Notes: generated from the sequence alone by a model not told the origin. Positions 8,377 through 17,429 are shown, counted from the stretch's first letter. The stretch: DNA of 64,000 nucleotides from Nitrospirota bacterium (GCA_021789215.1 JAJYJS010000004.1:90231-154230), one strand, 5' to 3'. Made by a program: numbers and translations.

Positions 8377-8880
8377 TCAAGAACGGGGGAGGAAGGCATC
8401 GGCGGGCCGGTCCAGGAGCGAATGATAATATTCCATGTCCAGTATCCGCCTCTTTATCTCCACGCTTGGAGAGTAGCCGCCCAGACCGCCGTTGGACTCT
8501 ATAACCCTGTGGCACGGAAGCACAAGCGGTATGGGGTTCCTGGAGAGCGCCTGGCCGACGGCCCTCGATGCGCCGGGCCTGCCGACCCTTTCGGAAACCC
8601 ACTTGTAAGTCCTGGTGCCGCCATAGGGTATCTCCCGCAGGCAAAGCCAGACGTCCTGCTCAAATTGGGTGCCGGAGAGCAGGACAACCGGGGACTTGAA
8701 TTCCCTCAGTCCTCCGGCGAAATACGCATTGAATTCACTTATCAAAAGGGCCGGGGCCGCGCCCCTCTTGACCCCCTGCGGCCTCTGGCCAAACGAAACG
8801 CCCGCAAGTTTTTTCCCGTCTTTAAGCAGAAGGTATATGACGCCAAATGGACTCTCTATGCGGTCAAAGAAGGTGTTCAT
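8377..8880 (-). CDS. ogt: Methylated-DNA-protein-cysteine S-methyltransferase
   Basis: 167 residues. Repairs O6-alkylguanine by transferring the alkyl group to its own cysteine in a suicide reaction. The active-site motif PCHRVI (Cys about residue 131), the preceding RAVGQALSRNPIPLVL helix-turn segment and the following GGLGGYSPSVEIKRRIL tail are all family hallmarks, and the length matches single-domain Ogt/MGMT. It overlaps the upstream small DUF3553-like gene by 17 bp on the same strand, so they are co-transcribed. Confidence 0.93.
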   Translation of the reverse strand: MNTFFDRIESPFGVIYLLLKDGKKLAGVSFGQRPQGVKRGAAPALLISEFNAYFAGGLREFKSPVVLLSGTQFEQDVWLCLREIPYGGTRTYKWVSERVGRPGASRAVGQALSRNPIPLVLPCHRVIESNGGLGGYSPSVEIKRRILDMEYYHSLLDRPADAFLPRS

Positions 8881-9097
8881 CGCAAAGCCTCAGCCCGGCA
8901 TAATAGCAGCAGAGTTCGCTGTCCAGGTCGTTTATGAATGATCTCTCTTCTCCATCCTCGAAGAGCACCCGCACAAGGCACGTCCCCCCCTCCAAAGCCG
9001 AGTGCTTCTCTTCCACCACCTCACCTATTCCCCAGAAACTGTACCTTATGTGCTGGACCTTGTCGCCCGGCCTGAGATACAGCCTTTTCCTGCGCAT
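8864..9097 (-). CDS. Small DUF3553/CarD-like domain protein
   Basis: 77 residues. The pattern RPGDKVQHIRYSFWGIGEVVEE followed by a VRVLFEDGEERSF strand pair resembles the small SH3-like barrel of DUF3553 and CarD/UvrD C-terminal (Tudor-like) domains, which bind RNA polymerase or other proteins. The remaining C-terminal residues include two adjacent Cys (ELCCYY). It precedes and overlaps the alkyltransferase gene, so a DNA-repair link is plausible but unproven. Confidence 0.65.
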   Translation of the reverse strand: MRRKRLYLRPGDKVQHIRYSFWGIGEVVEEKHSALEGGTCLVRVLFEDGEERSFINDLDSELCCYYAGLRLCDEHLL

Positions 9098-9199
9098 GAT
9101 ACCTATTATAACAGTTGCAAACAGGCGGCTAAAAGCTTTCCAAAACGGCGTATTCTATGGTATAAAGTAAAGATGCCTTACCAACCCAAGGAGGAATGA

Positions 9200-9811
9200 A
9201 TGAAGAAAATAATGCTGGTTTTTTTGATGATGGCGCTCGCCCTCATCTCCTGCAACAGGCAGAAAACAGGGACCGAAACATCCGGGAGCGCCCCGTCCGC
9301 CAGCAGCCAGGCGTACCTGGCCAAGGTAAACGATGTGGTGATAACAAAACAGATGTATGACGAGGAGCTGAATGCGCTCCCCGAACAGCTCCGCCAAGTT
9401 TTCCTGAGGCAGGGCGGCCCGGAGGCATTCCTGAACGAGCTTGTGAACAAGGAGCTTCTCTACCAGGAGGCCAGGAAGAAAGGGCTTGATAAAGACCAGC
9501 GCCTTGCCAAGGCGGTTGAGGACTACAGGAAAATAACCATGGTAAAACTCCTGCTCCAGGACCAGATAGAGAACAAGACATCCGTATCCGATGACGATGT
9601 GAAGAAGTTCTACGACCAGAACAAGCAGGACTTCAAGGTGCTCTCAGGCAAGGACAAGGGCAAGACGGTAGATTTCGACATGGTAAAGGAGCTTATACGC
9701 CAGCGGCTCAATTCCAGGAGGCAGGAACAGGCGTTCAACGACTACCTGAACGGCCTCAAGAAATCCAACAAGGTGGAGATAAACCAGCAGGAAGTGAGCA
9801 AATTAAAGTAA
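9200..9811 (+). CDS. SurA/PrsA-like peptidyl-prolyl isomerase family lipoprotein
   Basis: 203 residues. A lipoprotein signal with lipobox ALISCNR puts the lipidated Cys at about residue 18. The region from about 40 to 110 (VNDVVITKQMYDEELNALP, then LNELVNKELLYQEARKKGL) is the SurA N-terminal-like chaperone domain, followed by a helical region up to about 170. I see no complete parvulin catalytic domain, so it may be a chaperone without isomerase activity or a shortened PrsA-type foldase. Ribosome site AAGGAGG is present. It stands alone, convergent with the SufR-like regulator. Confidence 0.75.
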   Translation: MKKIMLVFLMMALALISCNRQKTGTETSGSAPSASSQAYLAKVNDVVITKQMYDEELNALPEQLRQVFLRQGGPEAFLNELVNKELLYQEARKKGLDKDQRLAKAVEDYRKITMVKLLLQDQIENKTSVSDDDVKKFYDQNKQDFKVLSGKDKGKTVDFDMVKELIRQRLNSRRQEQAFNDYLNGLKKSNKVEINQQEVSKLK

Positions 9812-9824
9812 AAAAAGCTTTTTT

Positions 9825-10451
9825 TCAGGCAAGCGGGATGCGGAAGCCGCAGGACGTGTCGCCCCGGGAAAGAGACGTCTGCTGCACGACCGGCGCTCCA
9901 AGCAGGTCTTTAAGGAGCTCTACCTCATAGAAGCAGGCCTCGTTGTATACGCTGGCAATCCTTGAAAGAGGGCAGTTGTACTTGCTAAGGACATAGTCGC
10001 TGCCCTCGGTCTTCAGCTCAACTATATAACCGTCGTTTTCAAGCAGCCTGGAAAGGGCCTTCAGCCTTTCGGAAAGAGGGCCGGCCCCGTTCAACTGGGA
10101 GCTTTTCTCCTTTAAAAGCCTTTCTTTCCTCATCCTGAAGAGCTCTTTTATCTTGCCCCGGCCGTCAAGGGCCTCGAGGTCCCTGAGCATGTCGATGGAA
10201 AACTGGTGGTAGCCTTTCGGGAAGATCTCGTCCGCCTTGTCGGTGAGCTTGTAGATGAAGACCGGACGGCCGATGCCGTGCTTCCTGGCCTCGTATTCGA
10301 CCATGCCCTTGCGTTCAAGCGCCAGCAGGTGCTGCCTTATGCCCATGGGTGTAATTCCAACGTGTCTGCTTAAATCCTCCGCAGTGAGCCCCCCGGTCTT
10401 TTTAAGCAGCATGATAATCCGGTCCTTGGTTTGACCCTCTTCCATGCGCAT
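9825..10451 (-). CDS. SufR/COG2345-type winged-helix regulator with Cys cluster
   Basis: 208 residues. N-terminal winged helix-turn-helix (about 8-75: TAEDLSRHVGITPMGIRQHL plus an RPVFIYKLT wing). The C-terminal sensory domain has three Cys in YNCPLSRIASVYNEACF and DTSCGF (about 160-203), the arrangement with which SufR-like repressors bind an iron-sulfur cluster. By family it probably controls Fe-S cluster assembly or related redox genes, but no suf operon lies next to it. It is divergent from the pterin-binding/fumarase operon, with an AT-rich 150-bp region between. Confidence 0.78.
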   Translation of the reverse strand: MRMEEGQTKDRIIMLLKKTGGLTAEDLSRHVGITPMGIRQHLLALERKGMVEYEARKHGIGRPVFIYKLTDKADEIFPKGYHQFSIDMLRDLEALDGRGKIKELFRMRKERLLKEKSSQLNGAGPLSERLKALSRLLENDGYIVELKTEGSDYVLSKYNCPLSRIASVYNEACFYEVELLKDLLGAPVVQQTSLSRGDTSCGFRIPLA

Positions 10452-10598
10452 GACGAAAAATTAACATAATTTTATATTTTTGTAAATATTTTTTAAAAAA
10501 AAGCGAAAATCGCCTTTTTAGGCCGTTTTTGAGGTGGTATAATATTACAGGGAAAAAAAGGGGCAAAATACGCGCAGAAAAATGACCCGGAGGTGCTG

Positions 10599-11390
10599 AT
10601 GATAGTCATAGCCGACAACCTGAACACCAGAAACAAGGCTTACATGTCCGCACTCGATGGCAGGGATGAAAAATACCTCCGGTCGATGGCCGGGAAGCTT
10701 GCAAGCGCCCATGCCGACGTGATAAATGTGCAGTGTTCGCTGGACGGCGCAGGCGACGAGGAAAGGCTGCCATGGGCCATTGAGGTAATCGAGAAGGCCG
10801 CCGGGGACCTGGTAATTTCCATAGACTCCAGAAATCTTGAGGCGGTAAGAAAATCGCTTAGCGTGGTCAGGAAGCCACCGCTTATTAATTATATGTCTGA
10901 AACGGAACCCGTGGACAGGGGAGAGCTTTTTTCGATAGTGCAAAGGGCGAAGGCTTATCTTGTGCTCAGGGCCTCAAGGGGCACCGTGCCGACCTCCTTT
11001 GAGGCGAAACTCCAGATACTGGAGGGACTGCTCGAAGAGGCCAACCGGAGCGACATCCCCAACGAAAGGCTTTTCCTCGACCCCTCCATAATCCATCTTG
11101 GAAGAGGCGCCGGGCAGGACCATATAGTGAACTCGCACGAATGCCTGCTTGCAATAAGAGAGATGGTAGACCCTCCGGCAAGCACTATCGCCTGGATATC
11201 CAACATCTCTTCCGGCCTGCCCCGGAAGACAAAAAAGGCCGCGGAGACCAGCCTGCTCATATATCTTGCCGGGGCCGGGCTCGATGCTGCAATGGTGGAC
11301 GTGCTGGATCCCGGCATCCAGAAGGCCCTCTACTTCATTAAATCATTCAGGGACGAGATAGTGTTCTCCCCTTCGGAATTGACTGCATAG
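10599..11390 (+). CDS. Pterin-binding TIM-barrel protein (AcsE/MetH methyltransferase-like)
   Basis: 263 residues; the ATG at 10599 is chosen because GGAGG lies 6 bases upstream (a GTG at 10593 overlaps that site). The N-terminus IVIADNLNTRNKAY, ADVINVQCS, DLVISIDSRN and late barrel strands match the pterin-binding fold of dihydropteroate synthase and of methyl-tetrahydrofolate:corrinoid methyltransferases such as AcsE. Identity to textbook AcsE looks limited, so substrate and partner are uncertain. Together with fhs and formate dehydrogenase in this window a role in C1 transfer is plausible. The fumarase alpha gene starts 4 bases after its stop, so they are co-transcribed. Confidence 0.7.
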   Translation: MIVIADNLNTRNKAYMSALDGRDEKYLRSMAGKLASAHADVINVQCSLDGAGDEERLPWAIEVIEKAAGDLVISIDSRNLEAVRKSLSVVRKPPLINYMSETEPVDRGELFSIVQRAKAYLVLRASRGTVPTSFEAKLQILEGLLEEANRSDIPNERLFLDPSIIHLGRGAGQDHIVNSHECLLAIREMVDPPASTIAWISNISSGLPRKTKKAAETSLLIYLAGAGLDAAMVDVLDPGIQKALYFIKSFRDEIVFSPSELTA

Positions 11391-11394
11391 AGAC

Positions 11395-12240
11395 ATGCTC
11401 AGGCTTCATGACGGATTAAAGGAGATCATCAAAAAGGTCGCCACGACCCTCCCCAGGGACGTGGAGGAGGCGCTTGTTGCCGCATGCGAAAGAGAGCCCG
11501 AAGACAGCCCCTCAAGAAAGGCGCTCGAAAATATCCTTGAAAACGTGCGCACCGCAAAGAAAAACCAGCTCCCGTTGTGCCAGGACACGGGCACCCCTGT
11601 GTTCTACGCCAGCGTGCCCAAGGACCTGAGCTTCGATACGGTCGGGAAGTCCATATACGATGCCGTAAGGCTTGCCACCGAAAGCATACCTCTCAGGCCG
11701 AACGCGGTTGACGTGCTCACCGAGAAAAACAGCGGCGACAACACGGGCATTGCCTTCCCCGAGGTGCATTTTGAACAATCGGAGGAAGGGACGCTTTCAA
11801 TAGACGTTGCCCTGAGAGGGGCGGGATGCGAGAACGCGGGCATGTTCTATAAACTGCCCGACGAAGGGCTCAAGGCCGAAAGGGACCTGGACGGGGTGCG
11901 CAGGTGCGTCCTCGACGCCATATACAGGATACAAGGCAGGGCCTGCCCGCCCTATACAGTAGGCGTGGGCATCGCCGGGACAAGGCTGACAGCCGTGCGG
12001 CTCTCCAGAAAGGCACTGATGCGGAAGCTCGATGATGAATCCGGTGTGGGGGCGATACGGGAGCTTGAACGCAGGCTGCTTGCCGGCATCAACAGGCTTG
12101 GCATAGGCGTAATGGGTTTTGGCGGCAACTGCACGGCCCTTGGCGTAAAGATAAACCATGCCCACAGGCACACGGGCTCATATTTTGTCGATGTCTCCGT
12201 CGCCTGCTGGGCAAACAGGCGCGGAAGGCTGGTCTGGTAA
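11395..12240 (+). CDS. Fumarate hydratase class I, alpha subunit
   Basis: 281 residues, the alpha part of a two-subunit iron-sulfur fumarase (fumarate + H2O to malate). Three cluster cysteines are visible in LPLCQDTGTPVFY (about 62), GAGCENAG (about 144) and FGGNCTALGVK (about 245), the conserved [4Fe-4S] ligands. Length is typical of the separate alpha subunit. The beta subunit follows after 4 bases. Class I enzymes are oxygen-sensitive, which fits an anaerobic lifestyle. Tartrate dehydratase shares this fold and cannot be fully excluded. Confidence 0.9.
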   Translation: MLRLHDGLKEIIKKVATTLPRDVEEALVAACEREPEDSPSRKALENILENVRTAKKNQLPLCQDTGTPVFYASVPKDLSFDTVGKSIYDAVRLATESIPLRPNAVDVLTEKNSGDNTGIAFPEVHFEQSEEGTLSIDVALRGAGCENAGMFYKLPDEGLKAERDLDGVRRCVLDAIYRIQGRACPPYTVGVGIAGTRLTAVRLSRKALMRKLDDESGVGAIRELERRLLAGINRLGIGVMGFGGNCTALGVKINHAHRHTGSYFVDVSVACWANRRGRLVW

Positions 12241-12244
12241 AGCA

Positions 12245-12847
12245 ATGACAGGCAAACCAGCCATAAATATAAAGATACCTATAAGCAAGGAGACGGCCAG
12301 AGGACTCCGCGTGGGGCAGTATGTCCTCCTGAACGGCATCGTCCTCACCGCAAGGGACAAGGTGCATAAATACCTGTTCAGCAAAAGACCGGATGCCGGA
12401 GCGATGCCTTTCTCCCTTGAAGGCGGGGTAATCTACCATTGCGGCCCGATTATAAGGCAGTCGCCGGAGGGGGCAAGGGTAATAGCCGCCGGACCTACGA
12501 CCAGCGCCCGGATGCAGATGTACGAGCCTTTCATCATAGAGCATTACAATGTAAGGGGCATAATGGGCAAGGGCGGGATGTCCGGCGCCGTGGCCAATGC
12601 GATGAAGGAGTCCGGCTGTGTATATTTTCACGCCATCGGGGGCGCGGGGGCGCTCCTGGCGCAGAGGATAAAAAAGGTCTCAGGCGTATGGCTGCTTGAG
12701 GAATTCGGCCCGGCGGAGGCCATGTGGGCATTTGAGGTGGAAGATTTCCCTGCCGTCGTGACCATAGACTCCCAGGGAAACAGCATGCACCGGCAGATAG
12801 AAGACCTGTCCAGGCAGAGACTGGAAGAGATCCTCATCTCAGGCTAG
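12245..12847 (+). CDS. Fumarate hydratase class I, beta subunit
   Basis: 200 residues from the ATG at 12245, which sits just after the alpha stop; upstream in-frame ATGs lie inside the alpha gene. Family landmarks: LRVGQYVLLNGIVLTARDKVH (split across helix and strand), YHCGPI, AGPTTSARM, GKGGM and EEFGPAEAMW. This swivelling domain completes the active site with the alpha subunit in the malate/fumarate step of the TCA cycle. Separate alpha and beta genes are usual in anaerobes and archaea. Confidence 0.9.
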   Translation: MTGKPAINIKIPISKETARGLRVGQYVLLNGIVLTARDKVHKYLFSKRPDAGAMPFSLEGGVIYHCGPIIRQSPEGARVIAAGPTTSARMQMYEPFIIEHYNVRGIMGKGGMSGAVANAMKESGCVYFHAIGGAGALLAQRIKKVSGVWLLEEFGPAEAMWAFEVEDFPAVVTIDSQGNSMHRQIEDLSRQRLEEILISG

Positions 12848-12867
12848 AAGGAAAAAGAGGGGGCAAA

Positions 12868-13785
12868 ATGCTGCTTTTTATCGCCGGAGGCACCGGTTTC
12901 ATCGGCAGGAACCTTGTGTCCTTTTTGAGACAGCAGGGGATAAACGCCCGCTGCCTCGTGCGCAACCCGCAAAAAAGCGCCCCGCTCTGTTCGGGTTTCG
13001 AGATGGTTGCGGGAGACCTGAACAACATCCCTTCTGGCGCGCTTGACGGCGTCGATATGGTAATCCACCTGGTGGGGATCATCAGGGAGGAAGGCCGGGA
13101 GACGTTCCAGTCCGTCCATGTGAACGGCACTCATAACCTCGTGAATGAATCCCTGAAGGCGGGGGTAAGGCGTTTTTTTTACCAGAGCAGCCTCGGCGCC
13201 TCACTCGAATCGCAAAGCATGTACCAGAAGACAAAGGCCATGGCCGAAAGCTTCGTGAAGGACTCGGGAATGCACTACATCATATTCCGCCCCTCTCTTG
13301 TGCTCGGCGAGGACGACGGCTTCACCAGGCAGATGATATCGCTTATCAGGACGGCTCCTGTCGTGCCAGTGCCTGGGAACGGAAAGGCCAAATTCCAGCC
13401 TTTATACATCAAGGACTGGCTGAAATGCTTCCAAGCCGTGCTGGATAAATCCGGACACGAGGACAGGACATACGAAATGGGCGGGCCGGAGCACCTGGAA
13501 TATAACCAGATGCTTGAAAAGTACATGGACGCACTGGGCATTCATAAAAAGCTCACCCACATGCCGATGGCGCTGGTGAAGACCGGGGTCAGCATAATGG
13601 GCATTGCGGCGCTTGTACCGGGGCTGAAAGGGCATATCCCTCCGGTCAGCGCGGAGCAACTGGAATTACTGGGCACCGATAACATCACTGATATAGACTC
13701 AATAAGGAAGCAGTTCGGGTTTGAACCCCTGAAGATGGAAGACTACCTTAAGGAATTTATTTCACCACAAGCACAGGACAGGTAG
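12868..13785 (+). CDS. NDUFA9-like NAD(P)-binding epimerase family protein
   Basis: 305 residues of the extended/atypical SDR family. N-terminal Rossmann motif AGGTGFIGRNLV (about 6-17), VRNP, DMVIHLVGIIREEG and FYQSSLGA match the complex I NDUFA9-like and UDP-sugar epimerase-like proteins. The catalytic YxxxK is only partly kept (YQKTKAMAE), common in atypical members that bind NADPH without strong catalysis. It starts 20 bases after fumarase beta, with ribosome-like AAAGAGGGGG, so it probably closes that operon. Its 3' end overlaps the convergent uspA gene by 29 bp. Substrate unknown. Confidence 0.8.
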   Translation: MLLFIAGGTGFIGRNLVSFLRQQGINARCLVRNPQKSAPLCSGFEMVAGDLNNIPSGALDGVDMVIHLVGIIREEGRETFQSVHVNGTHNLVNESLKAGVRRFFYQSSLGASLESQSMYQKTKAMAESFVKDSGMHYIIFRPSLVLGEDDGFTRQMISLIRTAPVVPVPGNGKAKFQPLYIKDWLKCFQAVLDKSGHEDRTYEMGGPEHLEYNQMLEKYMDALGIHKKLTHMPMALVKTGVSIMGIAALVPGLKGHIPPVSAEQLELLGTDNITDIDSIRKQFGFEPLKMEDYLKEFISPQAQDR

Positions 13786-14176
13786 AATAGTCCACAATCC
13801 TGGAGGAGACGCTTCCAAGCAGGAATTTTTTCGCCCCGTGCCTCCCGTGAGAACCGGTAACGATCAGGTCGACCTTCATTTTTTTTGCGGTTTCCAGTAT
13901 CTTCTCGGCGGGGTCGCCCTGCCTCAGGATGATCTTGGCGTCTATGGACTTGCCCGACAGCGAAGACCTGATCTTTTCCATCGCGTTCTGCGTCTCTTCA
14001 GTCATGACCTGCACGATGCGCTCCCTGTCCACATCGGACAGCTCGGTCAGGTAAAGCTCCGGTATTACTGAAAGGACGGTGATCGAGGCACCGAATTTCA
14101 ACCCAATCTCGACGGCCTTTTTCAACGCCTTGTCAGAGGCCTTCGAGCCATCGTGCGTCACCAGGATCCTGTTCAC
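13757..14176 (-). CDS. Universal stress protein UspA family
   Basis: 139 residues from a GTG at 14176, preceded by GGAGG; the longer frame adds an unlikely hydrophobic stretch. The ATP-binding pattern is intact: ILVTHDGSKASDKA at the N-terminus and VTGSHGRHGAKKFLLGSVSSRIVDYSTCPVLVVK near the end (shown here as two parts: GSHGRHG and LGSVSSRIV). Single-domain Usp proteins are induced under stress or growth arrest. The gene ends inside the 3' end of the convergent NDUFA9-like gene. Confidence 0.9.
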   Translation of the reverse strand: MNRILVTHDGSKASDKALKKAVEIGLKFGASITVLSVIPELYLTELSDVDRERIVQVMTEETQNAMEKIRSSLSGKSIDAKIILRQGDPAEKILETAKKMKVDLIVTGSHGRHGAKKFLLGSVSSRIVDYSTCPVLVVK

Positions 14177-14262
14177 TTTGCATTTCCTCCAAAGGAAAAA
14201 GATAAGCTCTATAAATTTTAACAGTATTGGAGCGAAAAATAAAGGAAATTCAGGCACAAACA

Positions 14263-14290
14263 AAAGGGGGAGCCATATGGCTCCCCCTTT
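14263..14290 (-). terminator. Rho-independent terminator of the cytochrome gene
   Basis: A perfect 28-bp palindrome with 14-bp arms (AAAGGGGGAGCCAT and its complement). It sits 20 bases after the stop of the cytochrome gene; on the reverse strand it runs into TTTTG. The arms also read as a hairpin on the forward strand, where TTTCTC follows. Confidence 0.75.
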
Positions 14291-14310
14291 CTCAAGGCCT
14301 GATGCCTTTT

Positions 14311-15267
14311 TTACTCAAGGAACTTGGAAGGCGCCCTGTACTCGTGACAGGTGACGCATTTCTTCTTTGCCACCTGGGGCGTTACCCTCCAGAGATGGGG
14401 TTCGTGGCACTGCGTGCACTGCATCTTCATCATCCCGACGTGTATCGGGTGCTTGCCGGTATTGGGCACGTTCTTGTGGCACCTCAGGCAGTCAGCCGAT
14501 GTTGGCATGATGTTTTTCTGGTGGGGCTTATGGCACTCGTAGCAGTAGAACTGCATCGGCGAGTCCTCGGCCACCTTTATCTTCACGGCCTTTTTGACAA
14601 GGCCCGGGTCCGGCTGATAATGAGTAACATCCAGGACGTCTTCTTCCTTGAGCTGTTTCCTCACGTTATCGCCGCCATGGCAGTAGAGGCATTTGAGCCT
14701 GTCGGGCTTCAGGTTAAGGGTCCTGTCCGTATGGCAGTTCAGGCAGGCAAGCCCTTCCATTCCCGTCCCATGCACTTCCTTGCCCTGGTGGCACCTGACG
14801 CAGAACCTGGGCTCCGGCGTGAACCTGTGGATTATATAGCCGTGGCACTTGGTGCACTCTATCTTGGACGCGAAGAAGTGCCTGGAGTGGAAAGGCGAGT
14901 TGTTTATCTTCGGCGCGTTCGGATACTCCTTGTTCGTATCATAGTGGCAGTTGACGCAGAGCTTCCACGGGACTATCACCTCGCCGTGCCTGGGCGGTAC
15001 AGTCTTGGGGTTCTTGAACACGAAGCTGATGAGGAGCTTGTTCTGGTCCATCAGGCTCAGGTGATGGCAGTTGTGGCAGTTGATGCCAGCGTGCTCGCTG
15101 GTGGCCCATGCGTTGTAGGCCGGGGTCATCAGGTGGCAGGCGATGCAGAACTTTGGGTTGTTTTCCTTGAAGTCCCAGAACTTCCACGCGCCAAACCCGC
15201 CTATTGCGATAAAGGCGATTACGGCAATGACCAACGTCGTTTTCATCTTCCCTGAAATCGATGCCAT
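14311..15267 (-). CDS. NapC/NirT-type undecaheme cytochrome c
   Basis: 318 residues with one N-terminal membrane helix (about 10-32) and eleven CxxCH heme-binding motifs: CIAC-H, CHNCH, CVNCH, CTKCH, CVRCH, CLNCH, CLYCH, CYECH, CLRCH, CTQCH and CVTCH. The anchor plus the first hemes resembles NapC/NirT quinol dehydrogenases that pass electrons from the membrane quinone pool to periplasmic partners; the remaining hemes would form an extended wire. GGGGAGG lies upstream of the ATG. No partner reductase is adjacent, so the terminal electron acceptor is unknown. A strong terminator follows. Confidence 0.9.
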   Translation of the reverse strand: MASISGKMKTTLVIAVIAFIAIGGFGAWKFWDFKENNPKFCIACHLMTPAYNAWATSEHAGINCHNCHHLSLMDQNKLLISFVFKNPKTVPPRHGEVIVPWKLCVNCHYDTNKEYPNAPKINNSPFHSRHFFASKIECTKCHGYIIHRFTPEPRFCVRCHQGKEVHGTGMEGLACLNCHTDRTLNLKPDRLKCLYCHGGDNVRKQLKEEDVLDVTHYQPDPGLVKKAVKIKVAEDSPMQFYCYECHKPHQKNIMPTSADCLRCHKNVPNTGKHPIHVGMMKMQCTQCHEPHLWRVTPQVAKKKCVTCHEYRAPSKFLE

Positions 15268-15305
15268 TTAAATGAGACCTCCCCGTAATTCTAAATGTGG
15301 TTTAT

Positions 15306-16595
15306 TCAAAACTGTATGCTTTTAAGAGTTTCATATGCCGCTTTGGCAGTTTTTTCCACATCAGCGCCCGTATGAGCAAGACTCATGAAGCCAGCCTCGA
15401 ACTGGCTCGGAGCCAGGTTGATGCCCCTCTCCAGCATGCCCTTGAAGAACAACCCGAACCTGGCGGTGTCGGCGGTCTTCGCGCTTTCATAATCGAACAC
15501 TTCTCTATCTGTGAAATAAGTGCAGAACATCGTGCCCGCCCTGTAGAACCTGACGGTGGCGCCCGCCCTGATAGCGGCATCCCCCAATGTCTCTTCAAGC
15601 TGGGCCGCCCTGTCCAGTATCTTTTTATAAACACCCTTTGAGGAAAGCACCTTCAGGGTCTCGATGCCCGCCGTCATCGCAAGCGGATTGCCCGAGAGGG
15701 TCCCTGCCTGATAAACAGGCCCCTCCGGCGCTATCATATCCATTATCTCCTTCTTTCCGCCATATGCGCCCACGGGAAGGCCCCCTCCGATGACCTTGCC
15801 AAGGCAGGTCATGTCGGGGTCTATCCCGTAATGCTCCTGGGCCCCGCCATAGGAGACGCGGAAGCCAGTCATTACCTCATCGAATATAAGCACTACGCCG
15901 TATTTTCTGGTCAGCTTCCTCAGGGCCTCAAGAAAACCGGGCCTGGGCAGAACGCAGCCTATGTTGCCTACCACAGGCTCGGTGATGACACACGCTATCT
16001 GCCGCCACTCTTTTTCTATTGTGCTTTTAAGCGCTCTGGTGTCGTTGAAGGGAAGAGTTATGGTGTTTTTTGCATATGATTTTGGGACGCCGGGGCTGTC
16101 CGGAACCCCGAAAGTGGTCGCGCCGGAGCCCGCCTTTACAAGCAGGCCGTCCGCATGCCCGTGATAGCACCCCTCGAATTTTATTATCCTGTCCCTTCCG
16201 GTAAACCCTCTTGCGGCCCTTATGGCGCTCATGGTGGCCTCGGTCCCGGAGTTCACCATGCGCAGCTTTTCCATCGAGGGATAGGCACCAAGCACAAGCT
16301 CCGCCAGCCGGACTTCCAGTCCGGTGGGCGCTCCAAAGCTTGTCCCATTGTCTATGGCTTTTTTCAGGGCCCGTGTCACCCTCGGATGGGCATGGCCCAG
16401 TATCATCGGCCCCCATGAAAGGACGTAATCTATATACCGGTTCCCGTCGGCGTCATAGAGCTTTGAGCCATTGGCCCTCTTTATGAAAAGAGGGTTCCCG
16501 CCGACTGCCTTGAATGCCCGGACGGGGCTGTTGACGCCGCCTGGCATCAGGGCCTGCGCCTTCCTGAAAAGATTCCTGGACCGGGTAGTTCTCAT
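15306..16595 (-). CDS. hemL: Glutamate-1-semialdehyde 2,1-aminomutase
   Basis: 429 residues from the ATG at 16595, which matches the usual HemL length; an ATG 18 bases upstream gives a longer form, and neither has a clear ribosome site. Converts glutamate-1-semialdehyde to 5-aminolevulinate in the C5 heme pathway. N-terminal [12 protein letters not shown], the [10 protein letters not shown] cofactor loop, [10 protein letters not shown] and the PLP lysine in [16 protein letters not shown] (about 265) are all intact. Heme supply for the adjacent multiheme cytochrome is an obvious link, though the genes are separate. Confidence 0.95.
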   Translation of the reverse strand: MRTTRSRNLFRKAQALMPGGVNSPVRAFKAVGGNPLFIKRANGSKLYDADGNRYIDYVLSWGPMILGHAHPRVTRALKKAIDNGTSFGAPTGLEVRLAELVLGAYPSMEKLRMVNSGTEATMSAIRAARGFTGRDRIIKFEGCYHGHADGLLVKAGSGATTFGVPDSPGVPKSYAKNTITLPFNDTRALKSTIEKEWRQIACVITEPVVGNIGCVLPRPGFLEALRKLTRKYGVVLIFDEVMTGFRVSYGGAQEHYGIDPDMTCLGKVIGGGLPVGAYGGKKEIMDMIAPEGPVYQAGTLSGNPLAMTAGIETLKVLSSKGVYKKILDRAAQLEETLGDAAIRAGATVRFYRAGTMFCTYFTDREVFDYESAKTADTARFGLFFKGMLERGINLAPSQFEAGFMSLAHTGADVEKTAKAAYETLKSIQF

Positions 16596-16807
16596 GCCAT
16601 TACCAAAAAGCATTATAATCTAACATAAAATTAGCGAAAAAGAAAACCTGCTAAGTATAGATTGACATCCCGCCCCCGGATGATAAAATCCGAAAAAGGA
16701 CAAATACCAAAAAGACGCCTCTTTCCCCCGGTATGATCTGCATCAGTGCGTCCCGCACCCGGGCGCTGATATTGTTATAATAAAACAAAGGAGGTGCGGG
16801 AAAGAAA

Positions 16808-17032
16808 ATGATCCAGGAAGACGTTAAAAAAGTAATAGAGGAAATAAGGCCCTTCCTGAAGGCCGACGGCGGAGACGCCGAGCTTGTAGAGGTCACGGAG
16901 CAGGGCGTGGTGAAGCTGAAACTCCTTGGCGCTTGCGGACATTGCCCGATGTCGATAATGACATTGAAGATGGGCATCGAAAAGCGCATCAAGGAAAAGG
17001 TCCCCGGAGTAAAAGAAGTAGTCGCGGTCTGA
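16808..17032 (+). CDS. NifU-like iron-sulfur scaffold (C-terminal domain type)
   Basis: 74 residues consisting only of the NifU C-terminal/Nfu domain. [17 protein letters not shown] and [18 protein letters not shown] carry the CxxC (about residues 40-43) that holds a transient [4Fe-4S] cluster for transfer to apo-proteins. Ribosome site GGAGGTGCGGG precedes the ATG. It is followed by a small unknown gene after about 40 bases. Many Fe-S enzymes in this window are potential clients. Confidence 0.9.
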   Translation: MIQEDVKKVIEEIRPFLKADGGDAELVEVTEQGVVKLKLLGACGHCPMSIMTLKMGIEKRIKEKVPGVKEVVAV

Positions 17033-17075
17033 AGGGCTAAAAAATTGCCTGTGCCGCTTTTGAGGTCGGGGGAAA

Positions 17076-17339
17076 ATGCCTGCTTATCTCAACAGCATAA
17101 GGGACATCGCGAACAAGTACTCGCCGGAGCAGATTGAGGAGTGCATAATCCAGCAGGTGGAGACCGGCGCGAATGTCTGCCTCGAAGACGAAGCACATGA
17201 GAAGGTCGTCGCCGACCTGGCAAAGGCGGCCTTCGTAAAGACCCTGATGGAAGAGGAAGGCCTTTCGCTTCCCGAAGCGCTGAGGGAACTCGCCAGGCGC
17301 ATGCGGCTGATAACCAGCCACGCCAGGCCCCATCGCTGA
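17076..17339 (+). CDS. Small helical protein of unknown function
   Basis: 87 residues, predicted all-helical and acidic in the first two thirds (YSPEQIEECIIQQVETGANV), with a basic C-terminus (ELARRMRLITSHARPHR). Two Cys occur (residues about 24 and 35) without a metal motif. I do not recognise a family. It lies just after the NifU-like gene, separated by 43 bases and with no terminator between, so co-transcription is likely; a strong terminator follows. Coding is supported by regular codon use and a GGGGGAAA ribosome-like sequence. Confidence 0.6.
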   Translation: MPAYLNSIRDIANKYSPEQIEECIIQQVETGANVCLEDEAHEKVVADLAKAAFVKTLMEEEGLSLPEALRELARRMRLITSHARPHR

Positions 17340-17360
17340 AGGGCCGGGGGCTTTTAATAT

Positions 17361-17403
17361 AAAAAGGGCTTAAGGTTTTTGTTTTTTACCTTAAGCCCTT
17401 TTT
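17361..17403. terminator. Bidirectional rho-independent terminator
   Basis: Perfect 16-bp inverted arms (AAAAAGGGCTTAAGGT and its complement) separated by an 11-base T-rich loop. A-rich and T-rich ends give a U-tract in both directions. It serves the small helical-protein gene from the left and fhs from the right. Confidence 0.9.
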
Positions 17404-17429
17404 GGTTGCTGCAAATTCTCTATTCTGTC

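Noticed and set aside
8044..8937. A 297-residue forward frame
   Set aside because: Lies antisense to a small lipoprotein and to ogt; composition is that of a shadow frame.
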